Positions 1 through 9,387 of a stretch of 64,000 nt of DNA are shown piece by piece. The notes below the pieces were generated by a model. That model was not told the DNA's origin, ran no database searches, and was given only the letters and a program-made list of their open reading frames with translations. The translations under genes and the position numbers were made by a program. How positions within the stretch are numbered: position 1 is the first letter of the stretch; the number at the start of each line of letters is the position of its first letter. The DNA comes from a bacterium (GTDB lineage Bacteria > Desulfobacterota > Binatia > DP-6): assembly GCA_026129405.1 (NCBI GenBank), contig JAHCID010000001.1, forward strand, positions 1,085,237 through 1,149,236, written 5' to 3'.

Positions 1-2
1 GC

Positions 3-911
3 GAGGCGATCCGCAACGCCGCCTACGCCGTCGCCAGCGGCGCCTACGATCTCGTCATGGCGATCGGCGTCGAGAAGCTGAAGGACTCGGGCTTCTCCGG
101 TCTCGTCATCGGCAACCCGCCGAACGACGGCACGCTCTCGAACATGACCGCGCCCGCGACCTTCTCGCTGCTCGCGCCCGCCTACGCCAAGAAGTACGGC
201 GTCGACGAGGCCGAGCTGAAGCAGGTGCTCGCCCGCATCGCATGGAAGAACCACAAGAACGGCGCCAAGAACCCGAAGGCGCAGTTCAAGAAGGAGGTGC
301 CGATGGAGACCATCACCAAGGCGCCGCCGGTGGCGGGCATGCTCGGCGTCTTCGACTGCTCGGGGGTGAGCGACGGCGCCGCCGCGGCGGTCCTCTGCCG
401 CGCGGAGGACGCCCACAAGTACTCGAAGAACCCGATCTTCCTGAAGGCGCTCTCCTTCGCCGCGGGCCCCGCGCACGGCTACTACTCGCCCGACTACGAC
501 TTCACGACCTTCCCCGAGGTCGTCGCCAGCTCGGCCGACGCCTACAAGCAGGCCGGCGTCACCGACCCGCGCGAAGAGATCAGCATGGCCGAGGTCCACG
601 ACTGCTTCACGCCCACCGAGCTCGTGCTGATGGAGGACATGGGCTTCTCCCCGCGCGGCCACGGCTGGAAGGACGTCATGGACGGCCGCTTCGACGGCGA
701 CGGCCCCCAGCCGGTGAACCCCGACGGCGGCCTCAAGAGCTTCGGCCACCCGATCGGCGCCAGCGGGCTGCGCATGATGTACGAGATGTGGCTCCAGCTC
801 CGCGGCGAGGCCGGCCCGCGCCAGATCAAGGCCCCGAAGCTCGGGCTGACGCACAACCTCGGCGGCGCGCCGGGGCGGTGTGTGAGCTTCGTGTCGATCG
901 TCGGGGTGTGA
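3..911 (+). CDS. Thiolase-family acetyl-CoA acetyltransferase (SCP-x type), 5' truncated by the window edge
   Basis: This is the C-terminal part of a thiolase that condenses or cleaves beta-ketoacyl-CoA, probably in fatty acid or sterol side-chain degradation. The reading frame is open from base 3, before the first ATG at 57, so the true start and the N-terminal nucleophilic Cys lie outside the window. Visible thiolase features are the segment VHDCFTPTELVLMEDMGF, the catalytic-His box FGHPIGASG and the C-terminal LGGAPGRCVSF. Wording and spacing fit the SCP-x/lipid-transfer thiolase branch rather than FadA. A 59-bp gap separates it from the convergent minus-strand group. The family call is secure; the substrate is unknown. 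Confidence 0.93.
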   Translation, partial: EAIRNAAYAVASGAYDLVMAIGVEKLKDSGFSGLVIGNPPNDGTLSNMTAPATFSLLAPAYAKKYGVDEAELKQVLARIAWKNHKNGAKNPKAQFKKEVPMETITKAPPVAGMLGVFDCSGVSDGAAAAVLCRAEDAHKYSKNPIFLKALSFAAGPAHGYYSPDYDFTTFPEVVASSADAYKQAGVTDPREEISMAEVHDCFTPTELVLMEDMGFSPRGHGWKDVMDGRFDGDGPQPVNPDGGLKSFGHPIGASGLRMMYEMWLQLRGEAGPRQIKAPKLGLTHNLGGAPGRCVSFVSIVGV

Positions 912-970
912 GCTCGGGCGTCTGATTGGCGCGGCGCACGCCGGGCGGCACGCGCGCCGGGTGACGCGCG

Positions 971-1240
971 TCAGCGCTGGACGCAGCGGAAGCGCCGGTC
1001 GACGCGCTGGAGCGCGCGCGCGTAGGCCGAGGCACGCACCGGATTCTGCACCTCGGTCAGGGCCAGCGCGCCGATACGGCGGGTCGCCTCCTGGTCCAGC
1101 GCCGCGCCGCGCGCCTGCTCGCAGCGTGCGGCGGTGGGGAACTCGCCGAGCGTCTGCCAGTCGTCGAGCGAGCGCTCCGGGTCGGCGGACGTCACGAGGG
1201 CCCAGACGAGCACGAGGCCGTGGGCGCGAAGCCGCCGCAT
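971..1240 (-). CDS. Small hypothetical protein with N-terminal hydrophobic segment
   Basis: This 89-residue product starts MRRLRAHGLVLVWALVTSA, which looks like a short signal sequence or membrane anchor. It continues with a basic region containing Cys residues (AARCEQARG, RRFRCVQR) that could form one disulfide. The ATG lies 49 bp inside the 3' end of the DUF4105-like gene, suggesting translational coupling with that envelope gene. I do not recognise the family. Related small exported proteins often follow secreted hydrolases, but no function can be inferred. It is called real because the frame is compact, begins with ATG and has a plausible export signal. Confidence 0.6.
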   Translation of the reverse strand: MRRLRAHGLVLVWALVTSADPERSLDDWQTLGEFPTAARCEQARGAALDQEATRRIGALALTEVQNPVRASAYARALQRVDRRFRCVQR

Positions 1241-3058
1241 GCAGAGATCTCGGTCGATTCGGCGCCGGACTGAAGCGCGTTCGACGGCTCCGGCGGCAGG
1301 AGCGGGTACGAGCCCTTGCGGACGCTCCAGAAGGCGAGCTCGGGCAGGCTCCAGAACGCGCCGCGCAGCGCGGCGCCGAGGCGGGCTCCGCCGTCGAAGG
1401 GCGCCAGGGGCAGGGCGAGGGCCGCGCCGCCGAGCGCGACGACGAGATTGGCGGCGCCGAGCAGCGGCCGCGCCGCCACCACGTCGTCCGTGAAGAAGAG
1501 GAAGAGCGAGTCGTCCGGGCTCGGCCGGTAGGCGGTGGCGGTGAGGACGTTGCCCTCGCGCAGCCAGCGGCGGGGGCCGGGGGCCTGCGCCGCCAGCGTC
1601 GCCTGGCGGCGCGAGGGCAGGGTGGTCGCGGCCGTGATCGGCCACTGCCGGGCCACCGCGCGGGTCGCGACGAACGGGATGAAGGCGAGCGGGGCGTCGA
1701 GCCGCGTCGCCGGCGCGGCGGCGCGCGCCAGCGCGAGCAGCTCGGTGACACAGTTGTGTCCCACGAGGTCGTAGTCGAGCTGGCGCTGCAGCGCCGCGCC
1801 GTATCGGCGCTCGCGCGCCGCGGCGGCGGTGAGGGCGGCCTGCAGGCGATCGGCGGGCCAGGGCGGCGGCGCGAGACGGACGTCCGCGGCGCGGTCGGGG
1901 AGCAGCGGGCCGCCGCGCACCCGCAGCGGCCGTCCGTCGGCGACGGCGCCCGCCAGCTCGGTGCGGCGCATGGCGGCGGCTTCGAAGGCGGCGAAGTCGG
2001 CCTCCGGGAAGCCGCCGTCGGACGGGGCGGCGACGAGGGCGGCGTGCGCGTGCTCGAAGCGACGGCGTGCCTCGGCGGCGAGCGGCAGCAGATCGGCACG
2101 CCGAGCGGCGACGGCGGCGGCGTCGAAGACCGCGGCGTCGGCGGGGAAGCCGTCGAGCACGATCCAGCGGCCGCTGTGCCGCGAGCGCTCGAGCGTCGCC
2201 AGCCGCGCCAGCCCGAGGACGAGCGCGCCGGCCTGCTCCGGACGCGCGCGCTCGACCAGCACGACGAGGCGCGTGGCCAGCACGTGCTCGAGCCCGGCCA
2301 CGCGGGCGGCGTCGCCGGGGCCGAGCGGGACGCCCGTGTCGGTGACGGCCGCGGGATCGAGGCGCCGTGCGGCGGCGAGCGCCCGCAGCGCGCGTCGGGC
2401 GGCGGTGGCGTCCTGCCAGCGCTGCGCGAACGTCCAGTGCGCGGGGCCGGGGTCGTCGGGGGTGGGCGGCGGCAGGTCGACGGCGGCGTCGGGCGCGAGC
2501 GCCGCCCGCCAGGCGGCCAGGCGGGCGCGCCGCTCGGCGACGGCGCCGGGGCCGAGCCGCGCGGCCACCGTCGCCCGCAGCGTGACCAGGGCGGGCTCGG
2601 CGTCTCCGCCGCCGGATCCCGCGCGACGAAGAGCCCGACGCCGGGCACGCGTGGTCGCCGTCTCGCCGCGCGCGGGCGACGAGGCGCCCGAGGAGCGCGC
2701 GATCGGCGGCGAGGGCGTCGAGCCGCGCCAGCTGGCGGTCCTGCGCCAGCTCGCGGCGCACGAGCGCGTCGCGGAGGGCGACCGCCGCGGCGCCGTCGAG
2801 GGCGACGCGGTAGCGGTGGATCGGGCGGTTCTCGAGCAGGCGATAGCGGCGCTCGGCGGTCGCGGCGTCCTCGCGCACCAGCCGCAGCAGCCCGCGTGCA
2901 TATTGGAAGTGGAACGCCTCGTCGCCGACCGTGAGCGCGGCGTGTCCCCCGCTCGAGCCGCCCTCGTTGCCCTCGACGTAGAGCCAGTCGACGGTGGGGC
3001 CGGCGGCGGCGCCCGCGCACAGGGCCAGCACGCCCACCGCCGCCAGCGCCGCCCGCAT
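1192..3058 (-). pseudogene. DUF4105/Lnb N-terminal-like periplasmic protein, frame disrupted
   Basis: The N-terminus begins at ATG 3058 with a clear signal peptide (MRAALAAVGVLALCAGAAAG), followed by VDWLYVEGNEGGSSGGHAAL and FHFQYARGLLRLVRED. This part resembles the start of DUF4105 proteins, the domain also found at the N-terminus of the lipoprotein transacylase Lnb. From about 2,600-2,690 the sensible reading continues in another frame, through a long arm to YDLVGHNCVTELL, which matches the family's conserved Asn-Cys-x-Thr box with the likely nucleophilic Cys. No single frame covers both halves, so at least one indel separates them. It may be an assembly error in GC-rich DNA or a genuine pseudogene. 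The hydrophobic C-terminal third may be membrane-associated. Confidence 0.65.
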
Positions 3059-3060
3059 CG

Positions 3061-3504
3061 CTAGTCCCCCGGGTGGCGGTAGCCGCTCTCGATGGCGCGG
3101 CGCTTGGCGTCGTCGTCGCCCGCGAGGTTCGTCTTCCAGGTGTCGAGCGCGACCTCGGACACCTTCGCGCGCGCCAGCCCCTGGCCGACGCCGACCCAGG
3201 TCGCCTTGCTGCTCTCCCAGTCGCTGATGCCGCGCTTGCGCGCGAGGTCGGCGAGGGTGCGCTGGAAGGCGTCGTACTGGCCGCCCGACTGCACGTACGC
3301 CTTGGTGTACTCCGCGACGTCCTCGCGGTAGCGGTCGGTGTCGCTGCGCGACGAGCTGGCGCTCGAGCCCGAGATCGATTCGGACGAGGTGCCGATCGAT
3401 TCCGAGATGCTCACCGAGCTGGCCGAGATCGAGCAGCCGGTGGCCGCGACGAGGGCGAGCAGCGCGACCATGGCCGCGCCGCGAAGCGGATGTGCAGGGA
3501 GCAT
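3061..3504 (-). CDS. Ser-rich lipoprotein of unknown function
   Basis: The start MLPAHPLRGAAMVALLALV leads to the lipobox VAATGC, so this is a predicted lipoprotein; an ATG six codons upstream (3522) is less likely. Immediately after the Cys comes a low-complexity stretch of about 30 residues made almost only of Ser, Ile, Glu, Gly and Ala (SISASSVSISESIGTSSES). A more ordinary, helical C-terminal domain of roughly 95 residues follows (DTDRYREDVAEYTKAYVQSG). The gene ends 2 bp before the start of the DUF4105-like gene, so the two and the 89-residue gene probably form one envelope operon. The Ser-rich stretch may be a flexible tether. No function is assigned. Confidence 0.75.
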   Translation of the reverse strand: MLPAHPLRGAAMVALLALVAATGCSISASSVSISESIGTSSESISGSSASSSRSDTDRYREDVAEYTKAYVQSGGQYDAFQRTLADLARKRGISDWESSKATWVGVGQGLARAKVSEVALDTWKTNLAGDDDAKRRAIESGYRHPGD

Positions 3505-3552
3505 GGGCGAGCCCCATAACATCGCCTCCGCTCCGCGGCGAGGCGCGCGGGG

Positions 3553-4365
3553 TCACCGCACGCAGACGCCCGGGGCGGCGACGACGTTGTCGCGGAAGCG
3601 ATTGCCGCGGCAGCGCCGCGAGACGATGTCGGGACCCCCGCCGCTGCCGCTCGCCGTGTTGCCGAGGACGCGGTTGCGCCGGCTGCGCACCTCGATGCCG
3701 AAGCCGCCGTTGTCGCGCACCGTGTTCGCGAGCACCCGCGTCGCCGGGGCGCCGACGTCGATGCCGGATTGCACGTTGCGCGCGGCGGCGCTCGACACGA
3801 CCGTGTTGCGGGCGCCTTCGGCGACGTCGATGCCGTCCTCGCCGTTGTCGTCGGCGACGCAGCCCTCGACGCGGTTGCGGCTGCCGCGCAGCTCGAAGCC
3901 GTCGTCGGCGTTCGCGTTCGACGTCGTCCGCTGGATGCGGCTGCGATTGCTGCGCGGCTGGACGTGGACCCCGTCCTCGGCGGCGCCGGTCGAGACCACG
4001 TCCTCGACCAGATGGCCGCCGCGGCCGGCGAGGAAGACGTTGGCGTAGCAGCCGCGGACGGTGCCGTTGCGCAGGACCGCGCCGCGCCCGAACAGCACGA
4101 TGCCGTCGGGAACCGCGCCGTCGCCGTCCGTGTCGGCGCAGGAGAAGGTGTGGCCGTTCAGGTCGAGGACGGCGCCGTCGACGGCGAGGGCCCAGTCGCC
4201 GCCGTCGCAGGAGCCGACGTCCTGGGTGAGCACGACGGTCGTGCCCGGCGGGAGGACGTCGCCGCAGGCGATCCGTGCGGCCGCGGCGGCCGGCAGGGCG
4301 GCGGTCGCGAGGGCGAGGCCCATCACGAGGCGGATGGGGAAACGGGGGGACAGCGTGCGATCCAT
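3553..4365 (-). CDS. Secreted right-handed parallel beta-helix protein
   Basis: This 270-residue protein has a Sec signal peptide (RLVMGLALATAALPAAAAA). The mature part contains repeated short beta-helix turns with Asn/Gly ladders, for example RNRVEGCVADDNGEDGIDVA, NTVRDNGGFGIEVRSRRNRV and NRFRDNVV. The pattern is that of PbH1/NosD-like repeats found in pectate-lyase-fold proteins. Scattered Cys pairs (ACGD, SCDGG, FSCAD, RGCYAN, CRGN, VCVR) suggest disulfides outside the cytoplasm. ATG 4365 is chosen because GGAGGAAGG lies just upstream. No catalytic residues can be assigned, so adhesion, structure or polysaccharide binding are all possible. Transcription is divergent from the sensor kinase gene. 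Confidence 0.85.
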   Translation of the reverse strand: MDRTLSPRFPIRLVMGLALATAALPAAAAARIACGDVLPPGTTVVLTQDVGSCDGGDWALAVDGAVLDLNGHTFSCADTDGDGAVPDGIVLFGRGAVLRNGTVRGCYANVFLAGRGGHLVEDVVSTGAAEDGVHVQPRSNRSRIQRTTSNANADDGFELRGSRNRVEGCVADDNGEDGIDVAEGARNTVVSSAAARNVQSGIDVGAPATRVLANTVRDNGGFGIEVRSRRNRVLGNTASGSGGGPDIVSRRCRGNRFRDNVVAAPGVCVR

Positions 4366-4546
4366 GGAGACCTTCCTCCGGCGCCGCCCGCGGGCGGGCA
4401 TGGCGCTCGTCGTGCGACGTTCCGTGCCGTGGAACGCCGTTCCGCCCGATTCGTGACGCGGGCGGCCCCGGGTGGGCCTCAAGTCCGGTCGCCGGACGGC
4501 CGAAAGCGAGCCGAGGCCCCCCGAGCCGTGGGCCATCCGTTCTCCC

Positions 4547-6646
4547 ATGTCGCCGAGTCCCGTCCAGCCAGCCGCCGTCGCGCCGGTCGCCCCGGATCCG
4601 GCGTCGTTCATCCGCCGGGTCTCGATGCTGGCGTGGTGCGCCGTCGGCAGCAACACGCTCTTCGAGGCCATCGACCTCGTGAATGGGCGCCCGGGGCTGG
4701 CGGGCATCACCGCCGTGCGCGCCGTCGCGGCGTTGGTCGGCCTCTCGGTGGCGCTGCGCTTGCGGCGCCCGCTGGCGGACGACGCCGTGGTACGGCTGGC
4801 GGTCCTCGGCACGACCCTGTCGCTGGTCGCCAACATGGCCATCGGCATCGTCGGGCAGGTGGTCTTCACCCCGGTGCTGATCACCGCCGCGCTGCCCTTC
4901 CTGACGGCCAGCGTGTTTCCGTGGGGCGTCGGCCCGCAGGCGATCGTCGCCGCGACCGCGACCGCCTGCGCGCTCGCCAACGTGATGCTGGTGCGCGGCG
5001 TCGACTCGGGCATCGCCAACTTCGGGGTCGCGGTGCTGATCGGCATGCCGCTCTCGATCCTCACCGCGGCGACCCTGGCGCGCGAGCGTGCGGCGCGCAC
5101 GGCGGCGATGGCCGCGGTCGCGGAGAGCGAGGCACGCTTCCGCACGCTGGCCGAGTCGGCGCCGGTGATGATCTGGTTCGCCGACCTCGCGCAGACCCTG
5201 GTCTTCGCGAACCGCGCGACGCGCGAATTCCTCGGCCTCGACGCGCCGGTCCCCGCGCCCACCTGGCAGGCGCACGTCGACGCCGAGGGCCTGGCACGCC
5301 TGCGCACGCGCGCGGCCGCGCCCGACGAGGTGTGGCGGGGCGAGGTCCGCCTGCGGCGTGCCGACGGCGCGTGGCGCTGGATCCTGGTGACGACGCTGCC
5401 GCGCCGCGGGAGCGACGGCCGCCGCCTCGGCTGGATCGGCACGGCGGTGGACGTCACCGACCGGCAGGCGGCGCTCGAGGAGACCAAGCGCGCCCGCGAC
5501 GTTGCGCTCGACGCGGCACGCACGAAGGCCGTGTTCCTCGCGACCATGAGCCACGAGCTGCGCACGCCGATGAACGGCATCCTCGGCATGACCCGGCTCG
5601 CGCTCGAGAGCGAGATGAGCGACGAGGCGCGCGAGCACGTCGCGACGGTGCGCTCGTCGGCCGAGGCGCTGCTGACCGTCATCAACGACGTGCTCGACTT
5701 CTCCAAGGTCGAGGCCGGCAAGCTGAGCCTCGAGACGCTGCCGTTCGCGCTGCGCCCGCTGCTCGACGACACGCTGCGCGCCTTCGCGCCGATCTGCGAC
5801 GAGAAGGGCCTCACCCTCGGCTGCGACGTCGCCGCGGACGTGCCCGACGGGCTCGCCGGCGATCCCGGCCGCCTGCGCCAGATACTGGTCAACCTCCTCG
5901 GCAACGCGGTCAAGTTCACGCCCGAGGGCGCCGTGCGCGTCAGCGTCGAGCGCGCGGGCGCCGACGCCGACGGCGTCGCGCTGCGCTTCGCCATCGCCGA
6001 CACCGGCATCGGCATCCCGCCGGAGCAGGTCGACCGGGTGTTCGCCGCGTTCACCCAGGCCGACGACACCACGACGCGGCGGTTCGGCGGCACCGGGCTC
6101 GGCCTCGCGATCACGCGCCAGTTGGTGACGCTGATGGGCGGCGCCATCGGCCTCGAGAGCACGCCGGGCCGCGGCAGCACGTTCCACTTCACCGCCCACT
6201 TCGGCCGCGCCGACGTCGCCGCGGCGACCGCCGCGCCCGTCGTTCCCTCGCCGGCCGTGCGGCCGCTGCGCGTGCTGCTGGCCGAGGACAACCGGGTGAA
6301 CCAGCAGGTCGCCGTACGTGTGCTCGAGAAGCGCGGCCATACGGTCGTCGTCGCCGACGACGGTCGCGTCGCCGTCGAGCGTGCAGGCGCCGAGCCCTTC
6401 GACCTGATCCTCATGGACATGCAGATGCCGGAGATGGACGGGCTCGAGGCGACGGCCGCCATCCGTGCCGTCGAGGCCGCTTCGAGACGGCGGGTGCCGA
6501 TCGTGGCCATGACCGCCAACGCCCTGGTGGGCGATCGCGAGCGCTGTCTCGCCGCCGGCATGGACGATTATCTGGCCAAGCCCATAGACTTCTCCGAGCT
6601 GGATCGCGTGCTCGCACGCTACGGCGCCGTCGGCCGCGCCGCCTGA
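4547..6646 (+). CDS. Membrane-bound hybrid sensor histidine kinase with PAS and receiver domains
   Basis: The 699-residue protein has about five to six hydrophobic segments in residues 25-180 (an MASE-like sensor region of unknown ligand). A PAS domain spans roughly 190-305, followed by a HisKA dimerisation helix with phospho-acceptor His336 in [10 protein letters not shown]. The HATPase domain shows N ([12 protein letters not shown]), G1 (DTGIGIP) and G2 (GGTGLGLAI) boxes. A C-terminal receiver domain carries acidic residues in AEDN and phospho-acceptor Asp624 (LMDMQMP). No DNA-binding output or separate regulator is adjacent, so signal transfer probably goes through an unlinked Hpt or regulator. 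ATG 4547 is preferred over an upstream GTG at 4472. Confidence 0.95.
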   Translation: MSPSPVQPAAVAPVAPDPASFIRRVSMLAWCAVGSNTLFEAIDLVNGRPGLAGITAVRAVAALVGLSVALRLRRPLADDAVVRLAVLGTTLSLVANMAIGIVGQVVFTPVLITAALPFLTASVFPWGVGPQAIVAATATACALANVMLVRGVDSGIANFGVAVLIGMPLSILTAATLARERAARTAAMAAVAESEARFRTLAESAPVMIWFADLAQTLVFANRATREFLGLDAPVPAPTWQAHVDAEGLARLRTRAAAPDEVWRGEVRLRRADGAWRWILVTTLPRRGSDGRRLGWIGTAVDVTDRQAALEETKRARDVALDAARTKAVFLATMSHELRTPMNGILGMTRLALESEMSDEAREHVATVRSSAEALLTVINDVLDFSKVEAGKLSLETLPFALRPLLDDTLRAFAPICDEKGLTLGCDVAADVPDGLAGDPGRLRQILVNLLGNAVKFTPEGAVRVSVERAGADADGVALRFAIADTGIGIPPEQVDRVFAAFTQADDTTTRRFGGTGLGLAITRQLVTLMGGAIGLESTPGRGSTFHFTAHFGRADVAAATAAPVVPSPAVRPLRVLLAEDNRVNQQVAVRVLEKRGHTVVVADDGRVAVERAGAEPFDLILMDMQMPEMDGLEATAAIRAVEAASRRRVPIVAMTANALVGDRERCLAAGMDDYLAKPIDFSELDRVLARYGAVGRAA

Positions 6647-6751
6647 TCCCAGCTCGGCCCATCGGGGCGCCCGCCGCCCGCCGGCAGACGTCGAACAAAC
6701 GTCTTGCCAAGAGGCGGCCGACCCCGTACCGCTCCCGAAGGATCCTCCACG

Positions 6752-8845
6752 GTGGCGCGGCTGGGGCAGAGGAGTGCGCTGCGAATCGCCGGGACGTGGG
6801 TGGTCGCAGCGTGCACGATCGGCGGTCTCGCGGCTGCCGGCGCCCTCCTGTCCCCGACCCTCCAGGCGTTGCCCGAGGTCGAGCAGCTGCGCGAGTACCA
6901 CCCGCCCGGCGTGACCCGCATCCTGGCGGCCGACGGCACGCTCGTCGGCGAGCTGTGGGAGGAGCGGCGTCTCCCCGTGCCGCTCGCGCGGGTGCCGTTG
7001 CACGTGCGGCAGGCGTTCCTCGCCGCCGAGGACGTCGGCTTCTACGGCCACTGGGGCATCGACGTGCGCGGCGTCGCGCGCGCGGCGTGGGTGAACCTCC
7101 AGCGCGGTGGCGTCGCGCAGGGCGGCAGCACGATCACGCAGCAGATCGTGAAGGCGCTGCTCCTCGGCCCCGAGCGCAGCTGGACGCGCAAGACGAAGGA
7201 GCTCGTCCTCGCCTTGCACCTCGAGCACGTGCTCGGGAAGGACGAGATCCTCGCCCTCTACCTGAACCAGATCTACTTCGGCCGCGGCGCCTACGGCGTC
7301 CAGGCCGCCGCCGAGGCGTTCTTCGCGAAGGACGTCGCCGATCTGACCGCGGCGGAGGCGGCGCTGCTCGCGTCGCTGCCGCGCGCGCCGACGCACTACG
7401 ACCCCGACCGTCGCCCGAAGCGGGCCCGTGCGCGCCAGGAGTGGGTGCTCGCGCGCATGCACCGCGCGGGTTTCCTCTCGACGGTCGAGTGGCTCGCGGC
7501 GCGCGAGCAGCCGACGGTGCTGGCTCCGCGCCGCACGCCGCCCGCGGTGCTCGCCGCGCCCTGGTACGTCGAGCACGTGCGCCGCGTCCTCGAGGAGCAC
7601 TACGGCAACGCCGCCCGCCAGCTCGGGCTCACGGTATGGACGGCGCTCGACCTCGGCATGCAGGCCAAGGCCGAGGCGGCGCTGCGCGACGGGCTGGTGG
7701 TGGTCGACCGGCGCCAGCCGCACCGGCGCGGCCGCCCACGCGCCGCCGAGCCGACGATCGAGGGCGCGCTCGTCGCCATGGTGCCCGGGACGGGCGAGGT
7801 GACGGCGCTCGTCGGCGGCTGGGATCCGGCCCGCAGCCAGTGGAACCGCGCGACGCAGGCGCGCCGGCAACCCGGGTCGGCGTTCAAGCCGCTCGTCTAC
7901 GCCGCGGCGCTCGAGCACGGCTTCACGGCGACCTCGCGCGTCCTCGACGGGCCGATCACCTTCGGGCGCGGGCGCGGCGCATGGAGCCCGCAGAACTACG
8001 GCGGCCGCTACTACGGGCGCGTGAGCCTGCGCGAGGCGCTGGCCCGCTCCCTCAACACGGTGAGCGTGCGGCTCCTCGACGGCATCGGCCTCGACGATGC
8101 GCTCGCCACCTTCGTGAAGTTCGGCATCCCCGGTCCGCTGCCGAAGAACCTGTCGATCGCGCTCGGTACGCACGAGGTGACCCTGCTCGACCTCGTCGCC
8201 GCCTACAGCGTCTTTCCGAACCTCGGCGAGCGCGTCGAGCCCGTGTTCGTGACCGAGGTGCGCAACGCGGCCGGCGAGCGCGTGCCGTTCCCCGGCACGC
8301 TCGGCGAGCGCCGTACGAAGGTCATGGACCCGGCCCCGGCCTACGTGATGACGAGCCTCCTCGAGAGCGTCGTCACGCGCGGCTCGGGGCGCGAAGCGGC
8401 GTCGCTCGGGCGGCCGGCCGCGGGCAAGACCGGGACGACGAACGACGCCAAGGACGCCTGGTTCATCGGCTACACGGCCGAGCTGCTCGCCGGCGTGTGG
8501 GTGGGCTACGACGACGCCCGCCCGATGGGGGCGCGCGAGACCGGCGGCCGGGCGGCCACGCCCATCTGGACCGACTTCATGGCCCGCGCGCTGGCCGACG
8601 TCCCCATCGGCGACTTCACCGTCCCGCAGGACGTGCTCTTCGTGAACGTCGAGCCCTGGTCGGGCCTGCGCGCGACCGCGGGGACGCCCGCGCGCCTCGA
8701 GCCCTTCGTGCAGGGCACGGAGCCCACCGAGTTCGCGCGCGTCCGCATCCCGAAGCCGGAGCCGGAGGCCGAGGAGCCGCCGGTCGCGACGGCGCCGCAG
8801 TACGTCGACGCGACGGCGAGCGCGCCGCCCCCGCCCGTGCCCTGA
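6752..8845 (+). CDS. Class A penicillin-binding protein (PBP1A type)
   Basis: This is a bifunctional peptidoglycan synthase with one N-terminal membrane anchor (residues about 8-30). The GT51 glycosyltransferase domain follows, with the catalytic motif EDVGFYGHWGIDVRG and the boxes QGGSTITQQIVK and RTRK-like WTRKTKELVLAL. The C-terminal transpeptidase domain carries the acyl-serine motif RQPGSAFKPL (SxxK), SLN (ARSLNTVS) and KTGT (AAGKTGTTND). Length (697 residues) fits PBP1A proteins without large insertions. GTG 6752 is preferred because GAAGGA lies 9 bases upstream; a TTG at 6704 would add 16 residues. The Pro/Glu-rich tail is probably disordered. It builds the periplasmic cell wall. Confidence 0.95.
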   Translation: MARLGQRSALRIAGTWVVAACTIGGLAAAGALLSPTLQALPEVEQLREYHPPGVTRILAADGTLVGELWEERRLPVPLARVPLHVRQAFLAAEDVGFYGHWGIDVRGVARAAWVNLQRGGVAQGGSTITQQIVKALLLGPERSWTRKTKELVLALHLEHVLGKDEILALYLNQIYFGRGAYGVQAAAEAFFAKDVADLTAAEAALLASLPRAPTHYDPDRRPKRARARQEWVLARMHRAGFLSTVEWLAAREQPTVLAPRRTPPAVLAAPWYVEHVRRVLEEHYGNAARQLGLTVWTALDLGMQAKAEAALRDGLVVVDRRQPHRRGRPRAAEPTIEGALVAMVPGTGEVTALVGGWDPARSQWNRATQARRQPGSAFKPLVYAAALEHGFTATSRVLDGPITFGRGRGAWSPQNYGGRYYGRVSLREALARSLNTVSVRLLDGIGLDDALATFVKFGIPGPLPKNLSIALGTHEVTLLDLVAAYSVFPNLGERVEPVFVTEVRNAAGERVPFPGTLGERRTKVMDPAPAYVMTSLLESVVTRGSGREAASLGRPAAGKTGTTNDAKDAWFIGYTAELLAGVWVGYDDARPMGARETGGRAATPIWTDFMARALADVPIGDFTVPQDVLFVNVEPWSGLRATAGTPARLEPFVQGTEPTEFARVRIPKPEPEAEEPPVATAPQYVDATASAPPPPVP

Positions 8846-8862
8846 CCCGGCGGGCGTCGCGC

Positions 8863-9387
8863 TCAGCCGCGCAGCAGGGCCCAGCCGAGAACGCCGCAGC
8901 CGAGGATCAGCCAGGCGGGGTTCGGCTTGCGCCACAGCAGCAGCACGGTGACGGCGCCGGCCATGGCGATCGTGCGCGGGTCGTTCACGGCGATGCGCCC
9001 GATCGTGATGGTGCCGGCGAGCATGAGCCCGATCGAGATCGGCGCGAGACCGCGTTGGATCGACTCGCGCCACGGCCAGCCCTCGAGCCGGTCCCAGAGC
9101 CGCCCGGTGGCGTAAGTGAGGACGCTCGCCGGCAGAAAGAACCCGAGCAGCGCCACCAACGCGCCGGGGACTCCGGCGATGCGCTCGCCGATCACCTGCA
9201 CCATGAGCATGTTCGGCCCCGGCGCGAGCTGGCCGAGGCTGTATATCTCGACGAACTGGTCGGCGGTGAGCCAGTGGTGCGCCGCGACCACCGAAGCCTT
9301 CATCTCGGGCAGCACGGCGGCGCCGCCGCCGACGGCCAGCAGCGAGAGGACGCCGAACGCGCCGGCGATCTGGAGCAGCGTGCTCAT
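8863..9387 (-). CDS. Chromate transporter domain protein, second half of split ChrA
   Basis: This 174-residue protein has about five or six hydrophobic helices and the CHR-family signature region FGVLSLLAVGGGAAVLPEM followed by LGQLAPGPNM. Short-chain CHR proteins normally occur as a pair encoded by adjacent genes. Here the partner lies immediately upstream in the operon, with a 4-bp ATGA overlap. The pair would form an inner-membrane transporter that exports chromate or related oxyanions. Actual chromate specificity cannot be read from sequence. The gene runs convergent to the penicillin-binding protein, with a 17-bp gap. Confidence 0.9.
   Translation of the reverse strand: MSTLLQIAGAFGVLSLLAVGGGAAVLPEMKASVVAAHHWLTADQFVEIYSLGQLAPGPNMLMVQVIGERIAGVPGALVALLGFFLPASVLTYATGRLWDRLEGWPWRESIQRGLAPISIGLMLAGTITIGRIAVNDPRTIAMAGAVTVLLLWRKPNPAWLILGCGVLGWALLRG

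Noticed and set aside
971..9073. A 2,700-residue open frame on the minus strand
   Set aside because: It runs antisense to the kinase and penicillin-binding protein genes and in the wrong frame of several minus-strand genes, and is Arg/Ala/Gly-rich. In very GC-rich DNA stop codons are rare, so such frames arise by chance. Only its beginning and end coincide with real proteins.
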